A DNA stretch of 64,000 nucleotides, taken from assembly GCF_002214185.1 (NCBI RefSeq), contig NZ_CP022161.1, positions 10,299,486-10,363,485 on the forward strand, in the 5' to 3' direction. Origin of the DNA: Streptomyces capitiformicae (lineage in GTDB: Bacteria; Actinomycetota; Actinomycetes; Streptomycetales; Streptomycetaceae). Shown in pieces: positions 17,773-26,115 of the stretch. The notes beneath the pieces were generated by a model. It was not told the DNA's origin, searched no databases, and saw only the letters and a program-made list of their open reading frames with translations. The number at the start of each line of letters is the position of its first letter. Position 1 is the stretch's first letter. Both the position numbers and the translations under genes were made by a program.

Positions 17773-18957
17773 GTGAGGCACTCCATGACGGTGCTGGCCG
17801 TGAGCACATTACTGGTGCTGGCCGGCTGCGCCACCGACGAGCCCACCACCGGCGCATCGAGTTCGCCCTCCGCGGGCACCGGGTCGGGCACCGGGGAACA
17901 GTCGAAGTTCTTCGTGCAGGCCGACTACGACAAGCAGCTCGCGCTCCTGGACGCCGCGCCCACCGGGCCGGCCGGCAAGCCCTGGGAGCAAGCGCTCAAC
18001 CCGGCGATGGTGGAGACCGCGAAGTTCACGAAGTCCGGACCGTACAAGATCTGCTTCTCCAACGCGGGGCTGAACAACCCCTGGCGCCAGGTCGGTTTCA
18101 AGACCATGCAGGCCGAGGTCGACACGCACCGCGGCCGGATCTCCGAGTTCGTCCACGTCGATGCCGAAGGCAAGGACCAGAAGCAGATCGCCGACATCAA
18201 CGACCTGCTCGGCAAGGGCTGCCACGCGCTCATCGTCTCGCCGAACACCACCGCGACGCTCACCCCGGCCGTGGAGGCCGCCTGCCAGAAGGGCCTGCCG
18301 GTCATCGTCTTCGACCGCGGCGTCGACACGACCTGCCCGGTGACGTTCATCAACCCGATCGGCGGCTACGGATTCGGCCACGTCGCGGCGGAGTTCGTCA
18401 CCCAGAAGATGAAGCGGGGTGGCAAGGTGCTCGCGCTGCGCATCCTGCCCGGCGTCGACGTGCTGGAGACCCGTTGGTCCGCGGCGAAGGTCGCCTTCGA
18501 CAAGGCGGGCGTCGACGTCGTCGGCGTCGAGTTCACCGACGGCGACCCGGCCAAGACGAAGAAGATCGTCAACGACTACATCCAGCGGTACGGCACGATC
18601 GACGGCGTCTGGATGGACGCCGGGGCGGTCGCGGGCGCGGCGGTCGAGGCGTTCGAGGACGCCGGCAAGCCCGTGCCGCCGATCAACGGCGAGGACCAGC
18701 TCGACTTCCTGAAGCTGTGGAAGGACAAGAAGCTCACGGCGATCGCCCCGACCTACCCGACCTACCAGTGGCGCACCCCGATCATCGCCGCGCTGAAGAT
18801 CCTCGACGGCGAGCAGGTGCCGAACCCGTGGAAGCTGCCACAGCCGACCATCACCCAGGACAACCTGGACGAGTACGTCGACCCCACCATGCCGCCGCTG
18901 CACTACGCGATGTGCGGCTGCACGGATCTGCCCGGTTACCCGCGGCGCTGGAAGTAG
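17773..18957 (+). CDS. Sugar-binding lipoprotein of the ABC transporter (type 1 periplasmic-binding fold)
   Basis: An extracytoplasmic receptor that delivers sugar to the permeases. The GTG start at 17773 follows AAAGGGGA. A lipobox LVLAGC places the lipid-modified Cys near residue 19, so it is tethered to the outer face of the membrane. The mature part has the LacI/RbsB-like ligand fold: YKICFSNAGLNNPWRQVG, NDLLGKGCHALIVSPN, PVIVFDRGVDT and a GVWMDAGAVAG strand. With 394 residues it is longer than E. coli RbsB because of an extra N-terminal segment. Confidence 0.9.
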   Translation: MRHSMTVLAVSTLLVLAGCATDEPTTGASSSPSAGTGSGTGEQSKFFVQADYDKQLALLDAAPTGPAGKPWEQALNPAMVETAKFTKSGPYKICFSNAGLNNPWRQVGFKTMQAEVDTHRGRISEFVHVDAEGKDQKQIADINDLLGKGCHALIVSPNTTATLTPAVEAACQKGLPVIVFDRGVDTTCPVTFINPIGGYGFGHVAAEFVTQKMKRGGKVLALRILPGVDVLETRWSAAKVAFDKAGVDVVGVEFTDGDPAKTKKIVNDYIQRYGTIDGVWMDAGAVAGAAVEAFEDAGKPVPPINGEDQLDFLKLWKDKKLTAIAPTYPTYQWRTPIIAALKILDGEQVPNPWKLPQPTITQDNLDEYVDPTMPPLHYAMCGCTDLPGYPRRWK

Positions 18958-18961
18958 TCCG

Positions 18962-19840
18962 GTGTACACCATCGGTGTCAACCCGTGGGTCTGGGCCTCG
19001 CCGGTCGACGACGAGGCCATGGCCGAGCTGGTGCCGCGGATCGCCGCGTTCGGTTTCGACGCGGTCGAGCTGCCGATCGAGCAACCCGGCGACTGGGACC
19101 CGGCCCGCACCCGGGACCTGCTGGCGGCGTACGGCCTGCGCGCGGTCGGCGTCTGTGCGGTCACCTCGCCCGGACGTGACCTCGTGAACGCCCCGCCGGA
19201 GGTCGTCGCCTCCACCGTGGCGTACCTGAAAACGTGTGTGGACAGTGCGGTGGCCGTCGGCGCGCCCTGCGTCGGCGGCCCGGTCTACGCCGCGGTGGGG
19301 CGGACCTGGCGCATGTCACCGGTGGAGCGCGCGGCCTGCTACGCGGACGTCCGCCGCGCCCTGCGGCCCGTGGCCGACTACGCGGGGGAGCGGGGCGTGA
19401 GCATCGGCGTCGAGGCCCTCAACCGCTACGAGACGAGCGTCGTCAACACGGTCGAGCAGGCGGTGGAGCTGGTCGACGGCCTGCCCGCGAACGTCGGTCT
19501 CATGATCGACACCTATCACATGAACATCGAGGAGGCCGACCCCTACGAGGCGCTCGTCACGGCTGGTCCGCACATCAAGCACGTCCAGGTCAGCGGCACC
19601 GACCGCGGCACCCCGGGCGCCGACCACTTCGACTGGCCACGCTTCCTCGCCGGCCTGGCCACGACCGGCTACGGCGGCGCGGTGTGCATCGAGTCGTTCA
19701 CCGCGCAGAACGAGGCCATCGCTACCGCGGCCTCGATCTGGCGGCCCCTTGCCCCGTCGCAGGACACCCTCGCCCGTGACGGGCTGTCCTACCTCCGAAC
19801 TGTCCTCCGCGGACTGGAGAACGCTCCCTTGACCGGGTGA
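18962..19840 (+). CDS. Sugar phosphate isomerase/epimerase, xylose-isomerase-like TIM barrel
   Basis: A 292-residue cytoplasmic TIM barrel of the AP-endonuclease-2/D-psicose 3-epimerase superfamily, probably isomerising or epimerising the imported sugar. Metal-binding and catalytic features include SIGVEALNRYET (Glu), GLMIDTYHMNIEE (Asp, His), HIKHVQVSGTDRGTPG and GAVCIESFTAQNE (Glu). The GTG start lies four bases after the receptor stop, with only a weak GGAAG ahead, so it is probably translated by coupling. It closes the operon. A ketose 3-epimerase is the best single guess, but the substrate is open. Confidence 0.85.
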   Translation: MYTIGVNPWVWASPVDDEAMAELVPRIAAFGFDAVELPIEQPGDWDPARTRDLLAAYGLRAVGVCAVTSPGRDLVNAPPEVVASTVAYLKTCVDSAVAVGAPCVGGPVYAAVGRTWRMSPVERAACYADVRRALRPVADYAGERGVSIGVEALNRYETSVVNTVEQAVELVDGLPANVGLMIDTYHMNIEEADPYEALVTAGPHIKHVQVSGTDRGTPGADHFDWPRFLAGLATTGYGGAVCIESFTAQNEAIATAASIWRPLAPSQDTLARDGLSYLRTVLRGLENAPLTG

Positions 19841-19869
19841 CAGGGGTGGGGTCGCCTTGGTCTTCAAAC

Positions 19870-19882
19870 GACGTAATACGTC
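19870..19882. promoter_or_regulatory. Palindrome GACGTAATACGTC, candidate operator
   Basis: A perfect 6-bp inverted repeat around one base, about 100 bases ahead of the beta-helix gene. GACGT-type palindromes are common for GntR-family dimers; this is only suggestive. Confidence 0.35.
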
Positions 19883-19983
19883 ATACGAATTGGCCCACCG
19901 GGAACCGCACCACGGTCCGACCGGTCTGTGCATCGACCGTGCCGTCATCCCCTTCGGCCCGGGAACCGCCATAAGGAGAAAAC

Positions 19984-22281
19984 GTGTTCACAACTCTCAC
20001 GATACGAAGGCGGCTCCTGGCCGGAGCCGCCACAGTCGGTTTAACCGCGACCGCCGTGATGGCGTTCCCCGCGCCCGCATCCGCAGCTCCCCGCACTGTG
20101 TACGTCTCGCCGTCCGGCACCGGCACTGACTGTTCCAGCGCGCAGCCGTGCTCACTGACAGCCGCGCAGGCGGCGGTGCGATCGCTCAACGACGCCATGT
20201 CGGACGACATCGTGGTGCAGTTGGCCGACGGTGTGTACCGGCTGGCTCAACCCTTGCGGCTGACGGCGGAGGACTCCGGCTCAGGCGGCCACACGGTCAT
20301 GTGGCAGGCCGCCCCGTCGGCGCGTCCGGTGATCACCGGTGCCCGGGCGGTCACCGGCTGGTCGGTGGCCGACGCAGCCAGGAACATCTGGAAGGCCGAC
20401 GTGCCCGCCGGTCTCGATGCCCGGCAGCTCTACGTCGACGGCGCCGTCGCCACCCGGGCACGCACGCAGGTGAACAGGGCCGATTTCACGGCCTCCAGCG
20501 CCGGAATGAGGTTCTCGGGCGGTGCGCTGAGCTATTTGAACAACCTGGCCAACCAGAGCCGGATCGAGGTGGAGAGCGTCAACTCCTTCACCGACCGGTA
20601 CTCGCCGGTGCAGAGCATCAGTGCGAACTTCATCACGATGCAGCAGCCGGCGTGGAACAACAACAACTTCGGCTACGACACCCTCATGCGGCCACACCGG
20701 GCCGGTCCGTTCTACCTGTCCAACGCGTACGAGTTCCTGGACTCGCCCGGCGAGTGGTACCTCAACCCCACGGCCGGAGCCTTGTACTACATCCCCCTGG
20801 CCGGGCAGAACATGAGCACCGTCAGCGTGGAACTGCCGACGCTGCAGTCGCTGGTGAACGTCGGGGGCACGTACAGCGAGCCGGCGCACCACATCACGTT
20901 CAGCGGGATCACCTTCACCGGTACGAGCTGGCTGGGCCCCAGCAGCAACCAGGGTTACGCAGACCAGCAGACCGGCGCGTACATCGCCGGCAACTGGAAC
21001 TGGCCGAGCTTCGACTCCTGCCACAACGGCTGCACGCAGTTCGAGGCCGCCCGGCCACACTGGCTGCAGATGCCGGCCGCCGTGCAGATCTCCGCCGCCA
21101 ACACCATCACCTTCACCGACTCCCGGTTCGTCAACCTGGGCCAGACGGCCATCGGTATCGGCAACGACGCCAACGCGCACGCCAGCGGCGTCGGCCTGGG
21201 CGCCGGCAACATCACGGTGACCCGGTCGGAGATCGCCCGGAGCTCAGCCGGTGGCATTCTCGTGGGCGGCGTGCGCGCCGACGCCCACCACCCCAGCGAC
21301 CAGCGCATGGTCAACAGGGACATCACGATCAGCAACAACCGCATCCACGACCTCGGGGCGGACCACCGGGGCATCGTCTCTGTCCTGACCACGTACGTCA
21401 CCAACAGCACCGTCGCCCAGAACGAGGTCTACAACATGCCGTACTCCGGCATGTCGATCGGGTACGGCTGGGGCGCCAACGACGCGGGCGGCAGTAACCA
21501 CTATGCCAACCGCGGCCTGTACAACTACCAGCCGCGCTACACGACGCCGACCACCGCGTCCAACAACCGGCTCATCGGCAACTACATCCACGATGTCATG
21601 CAGCAGATGAACGACGGTGGCTGCATCTACACGCTCGGATGGAACCCGAGCGCGCTGATCAGCCGGAACCACTGCCTGCGGACCAACGGACACTTCGGGC
21701 TGTACTTCGACGAGGGCTCGAAGTACTACACGGCCACCAACAATGTCTTCTCGAACACCGGTACGTGGGCGACGGCCAACTACTGGGGTGGCGAGAACAT
21801 GGGGAACTGGACCGTCACCAACAACTGGTCGACCAACGGCAGCACGAACGTGACCAACGGGGACCGCGGCAACGTGGTCTCCGGCAATGTCACGGTCACC
21901 AATGGCAACTGGCCGTCCGGCGCCCAGGACGTGATGGCGTCCGCCGGACCGCAGGACACCACCCCACCGCCGACAACGGCTCAGAGAATCGTGGGCGCGC
22001 AGTCCGGCCGCTGCCTGACCGTCCCCGGCTCCAGCACCACCAACGGCACCCAGATCCAACTCTGGGACTGCACCGGCGACCGGTCGTCGTGCTCGCGTAC
22101 ACCGATTTCCCGGTCAGCGTCCGCTGACCGGGGCACACACCAACAAAGAGGAGACATGATGTCCGACCCGGAAGAGCACATGACCGACCCCGAGTCCGCC
22201 GGTGAGGTGCTGCCCGACGAGGAACTGGACGCCATCGCGGGCGGCGATGCCGGCCGTAAGCCGCGTCCGCCCTACCTGTAG
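19984..22281 (+). CDS. Secreted right-handed parallel beta-helix enzyme with truncated ricin-B tail
   Basis: A secreted protein with a leader (about 1-35) and a long right-handed beta-helix (about 40-650), rich in NN-x-ITx-N turns. It opens with VYVSPSGTGTDCSSAQPCSL and VMWQAAPSARPVITGA, as in pectate-lyase-fold or GH141-like glycosidases. A ricin-B module follows (QSGRCLTVPGSSTTNG, QIQLWDC) and collapses at about 22078 after its first QxW. The remaining 67 codons are other DNA: a short tail, then the in-frame small peptide gene at 22156. The ribosome site is AAGGAGAA. The native gene therefore lacks its true 3' end. The lectin fragment is almost identical, over about 95 bases, to that of the esterase at 6012-6107. 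Confidence 0.75.
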   Translation: MFTTLTIRRRLLAGAATVGLTATAVMAFPAPASAAPRTVYVSPSGTGTDCSSAQPCSLTAAQAAVRSLNDAMSDDIVVQLADGVYRLAQPLRLTAEDSGSGGHTVMWQAAPSARPVITGARAVTGWSVADAARNIWKADVPAGLDARQLYVDGAVATRARTQVNRADFTASSAGMRFSGGALSYLNNLANQSRIEVESVNSFTDRYSPVQSISANFITMQQPAWNNNNFGYDTLMRPHRAGPFYLSNAYEFLDSPGEWYLNPTAGALYYIPLAGQNMSTVSVELPTLQSLVNVGGTYSEPAHHITFSGITFTGTSWLGPSSNQGYADQQTGAYIAGNWNWPSFDSCHNGCTQFEAARPHWLQMPAAVQISAANTITFTDSRFVNLGQTAIGIGNDANAHASGVGLGAGNITVTRSEIARSSAGGILVGGVRADAHHPSDQRMVNRDITISNNRIHDLGADHRGIVSVLTTYVTNSTVAQNEVYNMPYSGMSIGYGWGANDAGGSNHYANRGLYNYQPRYTTPTTASNNRLIGNYIHDVMQQMNDGGCIYTLGWNPSALISRNHCLRTNGHFGLYFDEGSKYYTATNNVFSNTGTWATANYWGGENMGNWTVTNNWSTNGSTNVTNGDRGNVVSGNVTVTNGNWPSGAQDVMASAGPQDTTPPPTTAQRIVGAQSGRCLTVPGSSTTNGTQIQLWDCTGDRSSCSRTPISRSASADRGTHQQRGDMMSDPEEHMTDPESAGEVLPDEELDAIAGGDAGRKPRPPYL
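22156..22281 (+). CDS. Small GG-leader peptide, candidate RiPP precursor
   Basis: A 41-residue peptide starting MMSDPEEHMTDPESAG with a consensus GAGGAG ribosome site. It holds an acidic leader ending LPDEELDAIAGG, then the short basic, proline-rich tail DAGRKPRPPYL. The leader resembles double-glycine leaders cut by C39 peptidases. The core has no Cys, Ser or Thr, so it cannot become a lanthipeptide or azole. It follows, by 20 bases, the apparent 3' end of another gene (frame ending AYTDFPVSVR), so it may have belonged to an operon that is now cut. It is read in frame with the chimeric beta-helix gene, but its own ribosome site argues for separate translation. Confidence 0.6.
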   Translation: MMSDPEEHMTDPESAGEVLPDEELDAIAGGDAGRKPRPPYL

Positions 22282-22850
22282 AAGGGACGGATCATCGACG
22301 ATGGGTGGTCTGGCGGAACGGCCGCCTGCCACCCGCGCCGATCACTACCGTCCGCACAGCGCGATCAGTTCCGCAGCCAGGACCTGACCCTGAATGATGG
22401 ACACCTCTGAGCCCGGCCCCAGGGGCCGGGGAGGATCTCTTATGGTGACGCAGGTCTACTCGCCCGAGTCCAAGGCGGATGAGGTCGCGCTGCATCCATC
22501 GGACCCGACCCACACCTTCGACGGTATCGGCAAGGACCTGGAGGCCGGTGCCCGACCGCTCCGACCGGCGCCGTCACGGCAAGGACGACGCCCTCGACGC
22601 GGAGCGCCGCCCACGCCGCGCTGGTCGACCTCGCCAACGGCAACCTGATCAAGAGGAAACCAACCCTCATCGGGGCCCTGCCCGGACAGGTCGAAGACCC
22701 ACCACGCCCGCAAGACCCGTGATCTCGCTCGCCAGTTCCTCGGCAACCGCGTCGCCCTCACACCGGCATCAGCCTGACCGGCCCGTCTCACTGCCATCCG
22801 ATCCGCGCGCGGCTCGGATGTTGCCGCCTGCCCTCCCGCACATCGATTGA
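22282..22850. other. Degenerate IS3-like transposase remains and a hairpin
   Basis: A 9-bp perfect hairpin (22412-22430, CCCGGCCCC with its complement) is followed by ATG 22442 and VYSPESKADEVALHPSDP, recognisably the start of an IS3-family OrfA HTH. The frame then dissolves; a later stretch (GKDDALDAERRP) recalls IS110-type transposases. A 28-codon frame at 22301 has a ribosome site but no recognisable content. Read as debris of at least one insertion element. Confidence 0.45.
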
Positions 22851-23263
22851 GCCTGTATGCCCGTGTGTCCTCGCACGATCAGAAGACCGATCTGGAACGC
22901 CAGGTCGCTCGGCTGTCGGCGTGGGCAGCGGTGGCCGGTCACCGAGTCGTTCGTGTTGAGGCAGAGATCGCTTCCGGGATGAACGGCTGCCGTTCCAGGG
23001 CTCGACGTCTGCTGGCCGACCCGAACGTGACCTGCGTGGTGGTGGAGCACAAGGACCGGCTCGGCCGGATGAACGTCGAACTTGTCGAGGCCGCCTTGTC
23101 CGCGACGGGCCGTCGCCTGCTGGTGCTGGACGACGGCGAGGTCGAAGACGACCTGGTGCGGGACATGGTGGAGTTACTGACGTCGTTCTGCGCCCGCTTG
23201 TACGGGCGCAGGTCGGCAAAGAACCGCGCCCGCAAGGCACTGGAGGCCGCCGAACATGGCTGA
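22847..23263 (+). pseudogene. IS607-family serine recombinase (TnpA), N-terminally truncated
   Basis: A 138-residue remnant with the small-serine-recombinase core YARVSSHDQKTDLERQ (catalytic Ser), VVVEHKDRLGRMNVELVEAAL and an FCARLYGRRSAKNRA tail. IS607 transposases normally carry an N-terminal MerR-like DNA-binding domain of about 60 residues. Here the frame begins directly at the catalytic domain, so the DNA-binding part is missing. Its stop overlaps the start of the tnpB-like frame by eight bases, the standard IS607 order. Confidence 0.75.
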
Positions 23264-24073
23264 CCTCCGCCCGATCGCCACGCCGTTCGTCGCTCTCGGC
23301 CCGTCCGGTGTGGCGGTACGTACCCGGCTGGGGGACCTCACGCCCGAGGATGAGAAGGTCCTGCGCTTGTGGCGCACCTGGGCACGCTCGCCTCGAAGGA
23401 CCTCAAAGAGCGTTGCATGGACGGCCTGGAGCACTCCACCGGGTCGTGGGCGGCCCGTAAGCGGGACCTGACGGCCCGAGTCGTCGTCCAGGTGGGCCGG
23501 GTCGATCACGAAGGCCACGCATGAGCAGTGGGCACTCGCCCGGCGCGGCCAGGCCGCGCACGTGTAGTCCCTCGAAGCCGGGATCACGACGATCCGGCAC
23601 CGGCTGTCGCTGCCGGTCGGGGAGAAGGGCACCAAGCGGGCTCCGGGCGGCTACCGCTCCACGCACGAGTGGTTCCAGAAGACGCGACGACCGCATGTGC
23701 TGGAGGACCGGCTCGAGAAGGTCCGGGCCGACCGGGAAGCGGGCCGGGTGCATGTCATGCGTGGCGGTAAGCGTCTGCTGGGCACCCGTCACAACCTTGA
23801 CAAGGCGCAGCTCACCGAGACCGAGTGGCGTCAGCGGTGGGAAGCCGGGCGCTGGTTCCTCCAGGCGGACGGCGAGTCGGGGAAAGCGTTCGGCAACGAG
23901 ACGATCCGCATCACGCCCGAGGGCGAGGTGTCGATCAGGCTCCCGGCCCCGTGCGCCGACCTGGCGAACGCCAAGCACGGCCGGTACGTACTCGCTGCGC
24001 AGGTGCGGTTCGCTCACCGGGGGCAGGAGTGGGCCGACCGTGTGGAGGCGAACCGGGCCGTGGCCTACCGCAT

Positions 24074-24112
24074 CCTCCCCCGCGCTCGGCTTCGCTCACT
24101 CGGGGGGACCCC
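24074..24112. repeat. Short palindromic G/C element inside tnpB
   Basis: A TCCCCC arm and a GGGGGGA arm flank a GCTCGGCTTCGCTC core. The segment interrupts the TnpB reading just before its RuvC-I block and resembles small palindromes dispersed in Streptomyces genomes (from memory). Confidence 0.5.
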
Positions 24113-24682
24113 CATCGACACCGGGCGCGGGCGCTGGTACGTGGACGCCTCCTGACAGATCCCTCCCACCACGGCCGTCCCACTCGAAGCCGCTCTCGCC
24201 GAGGGCGTGATCGGCGTGGACACCAACGCCGACCACCTCGCCGCATGGCGCCTTGACACTCACGGCAACCCGGTCGCCCGACCCCGCCGGTTCTTCTACG
24301 ACCTGTCCGGTACCGCCCAGCACCGCGACGCCCAGGTACGGCACGCCCTCACGCGGCTGCTGAACTGGGCCAAAACCCGCGGCGTCAACGCCATCGCGGT
24401 CGAAGACCTCGATTCCAGGCCGAGAAAACCAGAGAGAAGCACGGGCGCAAGCGCCGATTCCGGCAACTCATCTCCGGCATGCCGACCGGCAAGCTCCGCG
24501 CCCGGCTCACCTCCATGGCCGACGCCACGGGTATCGCGATCATCGCAGTGGACCCGGCCTACACCAGCAAGTGGGGCGCCCAGCACTGGCAAGCCGATGG
24601 CCGGCCCCACCTGTAAGACCACCCGGCACGATGCGGCGAGCATCGCGATCGGACGACGCGCCCAGGGACACCCGATCCGGCT

Positions 24683-24719
24683 GGGGGTACCTCCCAGGCC
24701 CTTAAGGCACGGGGGGAGG
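24683..24719. repeat. Second short palindromic G/C element inside tnpB
   Basis: GGGGGTACCTCCC followed by GGCCCTTAAGGC and GGGGGGAGG gives a folded hairpin with CCTCCC/GGGAGG ends. It lies in the decayed 3' part of tnpB. Confidence 0.5.
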
Positions 24720-25054
24720 ACGACACCGCCCCGTGCACACCAGAGCGATGTGCACGGGCATCGGACCGTCCAGGCCGACCAGCGTGCCCCTGGGCGTGAG
24801 GGACCCCGCCCCCGCATCCCCGGACCACGGACACGATCCGTGCCGCCGGACGCGGCGAGTACGCGGGCAACCAGGACACCCAACACCGTTCGGGATGTCC
24901 GCAGTGACCAGGTATGGGTCCAAGACTCACCCCTGGGGTGTGGCCGTCAAGTCTGCGCCGCAGCTGATTGCACGTTGCTGATTCGTGCTGTGGCCGCGGT
25001 CGGCCGGGCGGTCGGCGTCTTCAGTTTCTGAGCCGACGAACAACGGCTGCTCTA

Positions 25055-25106
25055 TTGGGCTCCGAGCCCAAAGCTTCGGCATTGGGCTCGGAGCCCAATG
25101 CCGAAG
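25055..25106. promoter_or_regulatory. Nested perfect palindromes upstream of the RiPP precursor array
   Basis: The first palindrome, TTGGGCTC-C-GAGCCCAA, is at 25055-25071. Three bases on, a 33-bp perfect palindrome (25074-25106) contains the same core extended by CTTCGGCA on each side. They end nine bases before the first precursor repeat unit. They could be a terminator, a pair of operator sites for one dimer, or an attenuator. Confidence 0.6.
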
Positions 25107-25180
25107 AGTTCGCAGGAATCTAACGTTCTCGGTGTCAGGGCGGTTCTCCGTCAGGAAATCCCAGAAAGAGAAGGTTAATC

Positions 25181-25369
25181 ATGGGTGCTGTAGACGAAAA
25201 TGACAGCCAGGCCGACGCGAGTGTGGAGCTTGTCGAGGAAGATCTCGACGACGTTGCCGGCGGGTGGGGCCCCCCTCCCATCAGGTTTAATCCCGGTTCG
25301 GAGGGCAGCGGATCTGGTCAGCCCTCCTCAGGCGGTGGGTCGGCGCCGATGGTGTCGGGCTGGCGCTAG
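25181..25369 (+). CDS. RiPP precursor peptide 1 (GG-leader, Pro/Gly/Ser-rich core)
   Basis: A 62-residue peptide. The acidic leader runs MGAVDENDSQADAS, then VELVEEDLDDVAGG, which fits the L-x-x-x-x-L-x-x-V-x-G-G pattern read by C39 leader peptidases. The predicted 34-residue core begins WGPPPIRFNPG and ends MVSGWR, with no Cys. The ribosome site is AGAGAAGG. Leader conservation with core variation across three adjacent copies is the signature of a ribosomal natural-product family. The C39 exporter 6.8 kb downstream could cut and export it. What modifies the core is unknown; SET-domain proteins follow the array. Confidence 0.8.
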   Translation: MGAVDENDSQADASVELVEEDLDDVAGGWGPPPIRFNPGSEGSGSGQPSSGGGSAPMVSGWR

Positions 25370-25447
25370 TCCCGCGCCGCGGGAATCTAACGTTCTCGGT
25401 GTCAGGGCGGTTCTCCGTCAGGAAATCCCAGAAAGAGAAGGTTAATC

Positions 25448-25651
25448 ATGGGTGCTGTAGACGAAAATGGCCGCGAGGCCGACGTGAGTGTGGAGCTTGT
25501 CGAGGAAGATCTCGACGGCGTTGCCGGCGGGTGGGCCCCCCCTCCCGTCACGTTTCCGCCGCCCGGTTCGGGGGGCTCCGGTTCGGGGGGCCCCAGACCT
25601 ATTATCTCAAACGGCCCTCCGCAGGCTCCGTCGGCGCCGCCCCGGCGCTAG
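25448..25651 (+). CDS. RiPP precursor peptide 2 (GG-leader, Pro/Gly/Ser-rich core)
   Basis: A 67-residue copy of the array. The leader is MGAVDENGREADVS plus VELVEEDLDGVAGG; the 39-residue core starts WAPPPVTFPPPGSGG and ends SAPPRR. Compared with copy 1, the W-x-PPP opening is kept, but the rest has diverged in length and order. There is no Cys, and Ser is the main hydroxyl residue. It has the same 66-base upstream block and ribosome site. The stop is followed by the unit-boundary motif GTCCCGCGCC. Confidence 0.8.
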   Translation: MGAVDENGREADVSVELVEEDLDGVAGGWAPPPVTFPPPGSGGSGSGGPRPIISNGPPQAPSAPPRR

Positions 25652-25729
25652 TCCCGCGCCGCAGGAATCTAACGTTCTCGGTGTCAGGGCGGTTCTCCGT
25701 CAAGAAATCCCAGAAAGAGAAGGTTAATC

Positions 25730-25870
25730 ATGGGTGCTGCAGACGAAAATGACTACGAGGCCGACGTGAGTGTGGAGCTTGTCGAGGAAGATCTCGACGG
25801 CGTTGCCGGCGGCAACGGAAAGTTTGATGAAAAGAACACCGGGAATTGGGACAAGCACGCTAAGCGTTAG
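25730..25870 (+). CDS. RiPP precursor peptide 3 (GG-leader, Lys-rich core)
   Basis: A 46-residue peptide. The leader MGAADENDYEADVS plus VELVEEDLDGVAGG matches the other two copies. The 18-residue core NGKFDEKNTGNWDKHAKR is wholly different: it is charged and carries four Lys spaced at about four residues. Lys is the natural substrate of SET-domain methyltransferases, two of which are encoded 246 bases further on. That link is my inference. The gene was identified from the repeated upstream block and ATG; it ends with TAG at 25868-25870. Confidence 0.8.
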   Translation: MGAADENDYEADVSVELVEEDLDGVAGGNGKFDEKNTGNWDKHAKR

Positions 25871-26115
25871 TCCCGTGCCTGGGGAGGTCGCCGGGTAAAG
25901 CTGCGGTCGGCTCTGTATCTGCCGGTTGTCCGCCTGGTCGACTGTGTCGTGCGCGGTGGCCTGGAGTATTTGTTCCGGGTCACCGCACTCGGTGAAAGGG
26001 CCGGTTTGCCCGGCGATTCAGGATTCAAGTCGATGGGGGGCGACCGCGGAGCCAGGAGAGGGGCGGCGGGAGCTCGTGAACACGTCGATACTGGCGTGTT
26101 GGAAGGTGTGCTGAC

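Larger units (their letters stand above)
23256..24930 (+). pseudogene. TnpB (RuvC-like nuclease) of an IS607 element, multiply frameshifted
   Basis: An accessory RNA-guided nuclease gene of IS200/605- and IS607-type elements. Pieces in different frames line up: LTPEDEKVLRL, then KDLKERCMDGLEHSTGSW (about 23374-23523), THEWFQKTRRPHVLEDRLEK, the RuvC-I strand GVDTNADHLAAWRLDT (Asp), RuvC-II IAVEDLD (Glu), and a final KLRARLTSMADATGI piece. At least four frame changes or stops break it, so no full TnpB can be made. Two G/C-rich palindromes of the kind scattered in Streptomyces lie inside it. Any guide RNA from its 3' end would have no partner here. Confidence 0.75.
25115..25870 (+). repeat. Tandem array of three precursor units (267-282 bp period)
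   Basis: Units start at 25115, 25382 and 25664. The 66 bases before each ATG are nearly identical (from GGAATCTAACG to AGAGAAGGTTAATC), as are the first 80 or so coding bases. Identity stops exactly at the Gly-Gly codons, after which the three units share little. Confidence 0.9.

Noticed and set aside
23256..24930. An active TnpB with guide RNA
   Set aside because: Several frame changes separate RuvC-I, RuvC-II and the C-terminal block; no full protein is possible.
25115..25870. Possible CRISPR-like or plain gene duplication reading of the precursor array
   Set aside because: Units contain full small genes with ribosome sites, and variation is confined to the segment after Gly-Gly, which fits RiPP precursors better.
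25181..25870. Lanthipeptide or sactipeptide precursors
   Set aside because: The cores contain no Cys, and no LanM, LanB/C or radical SAM gene is present.
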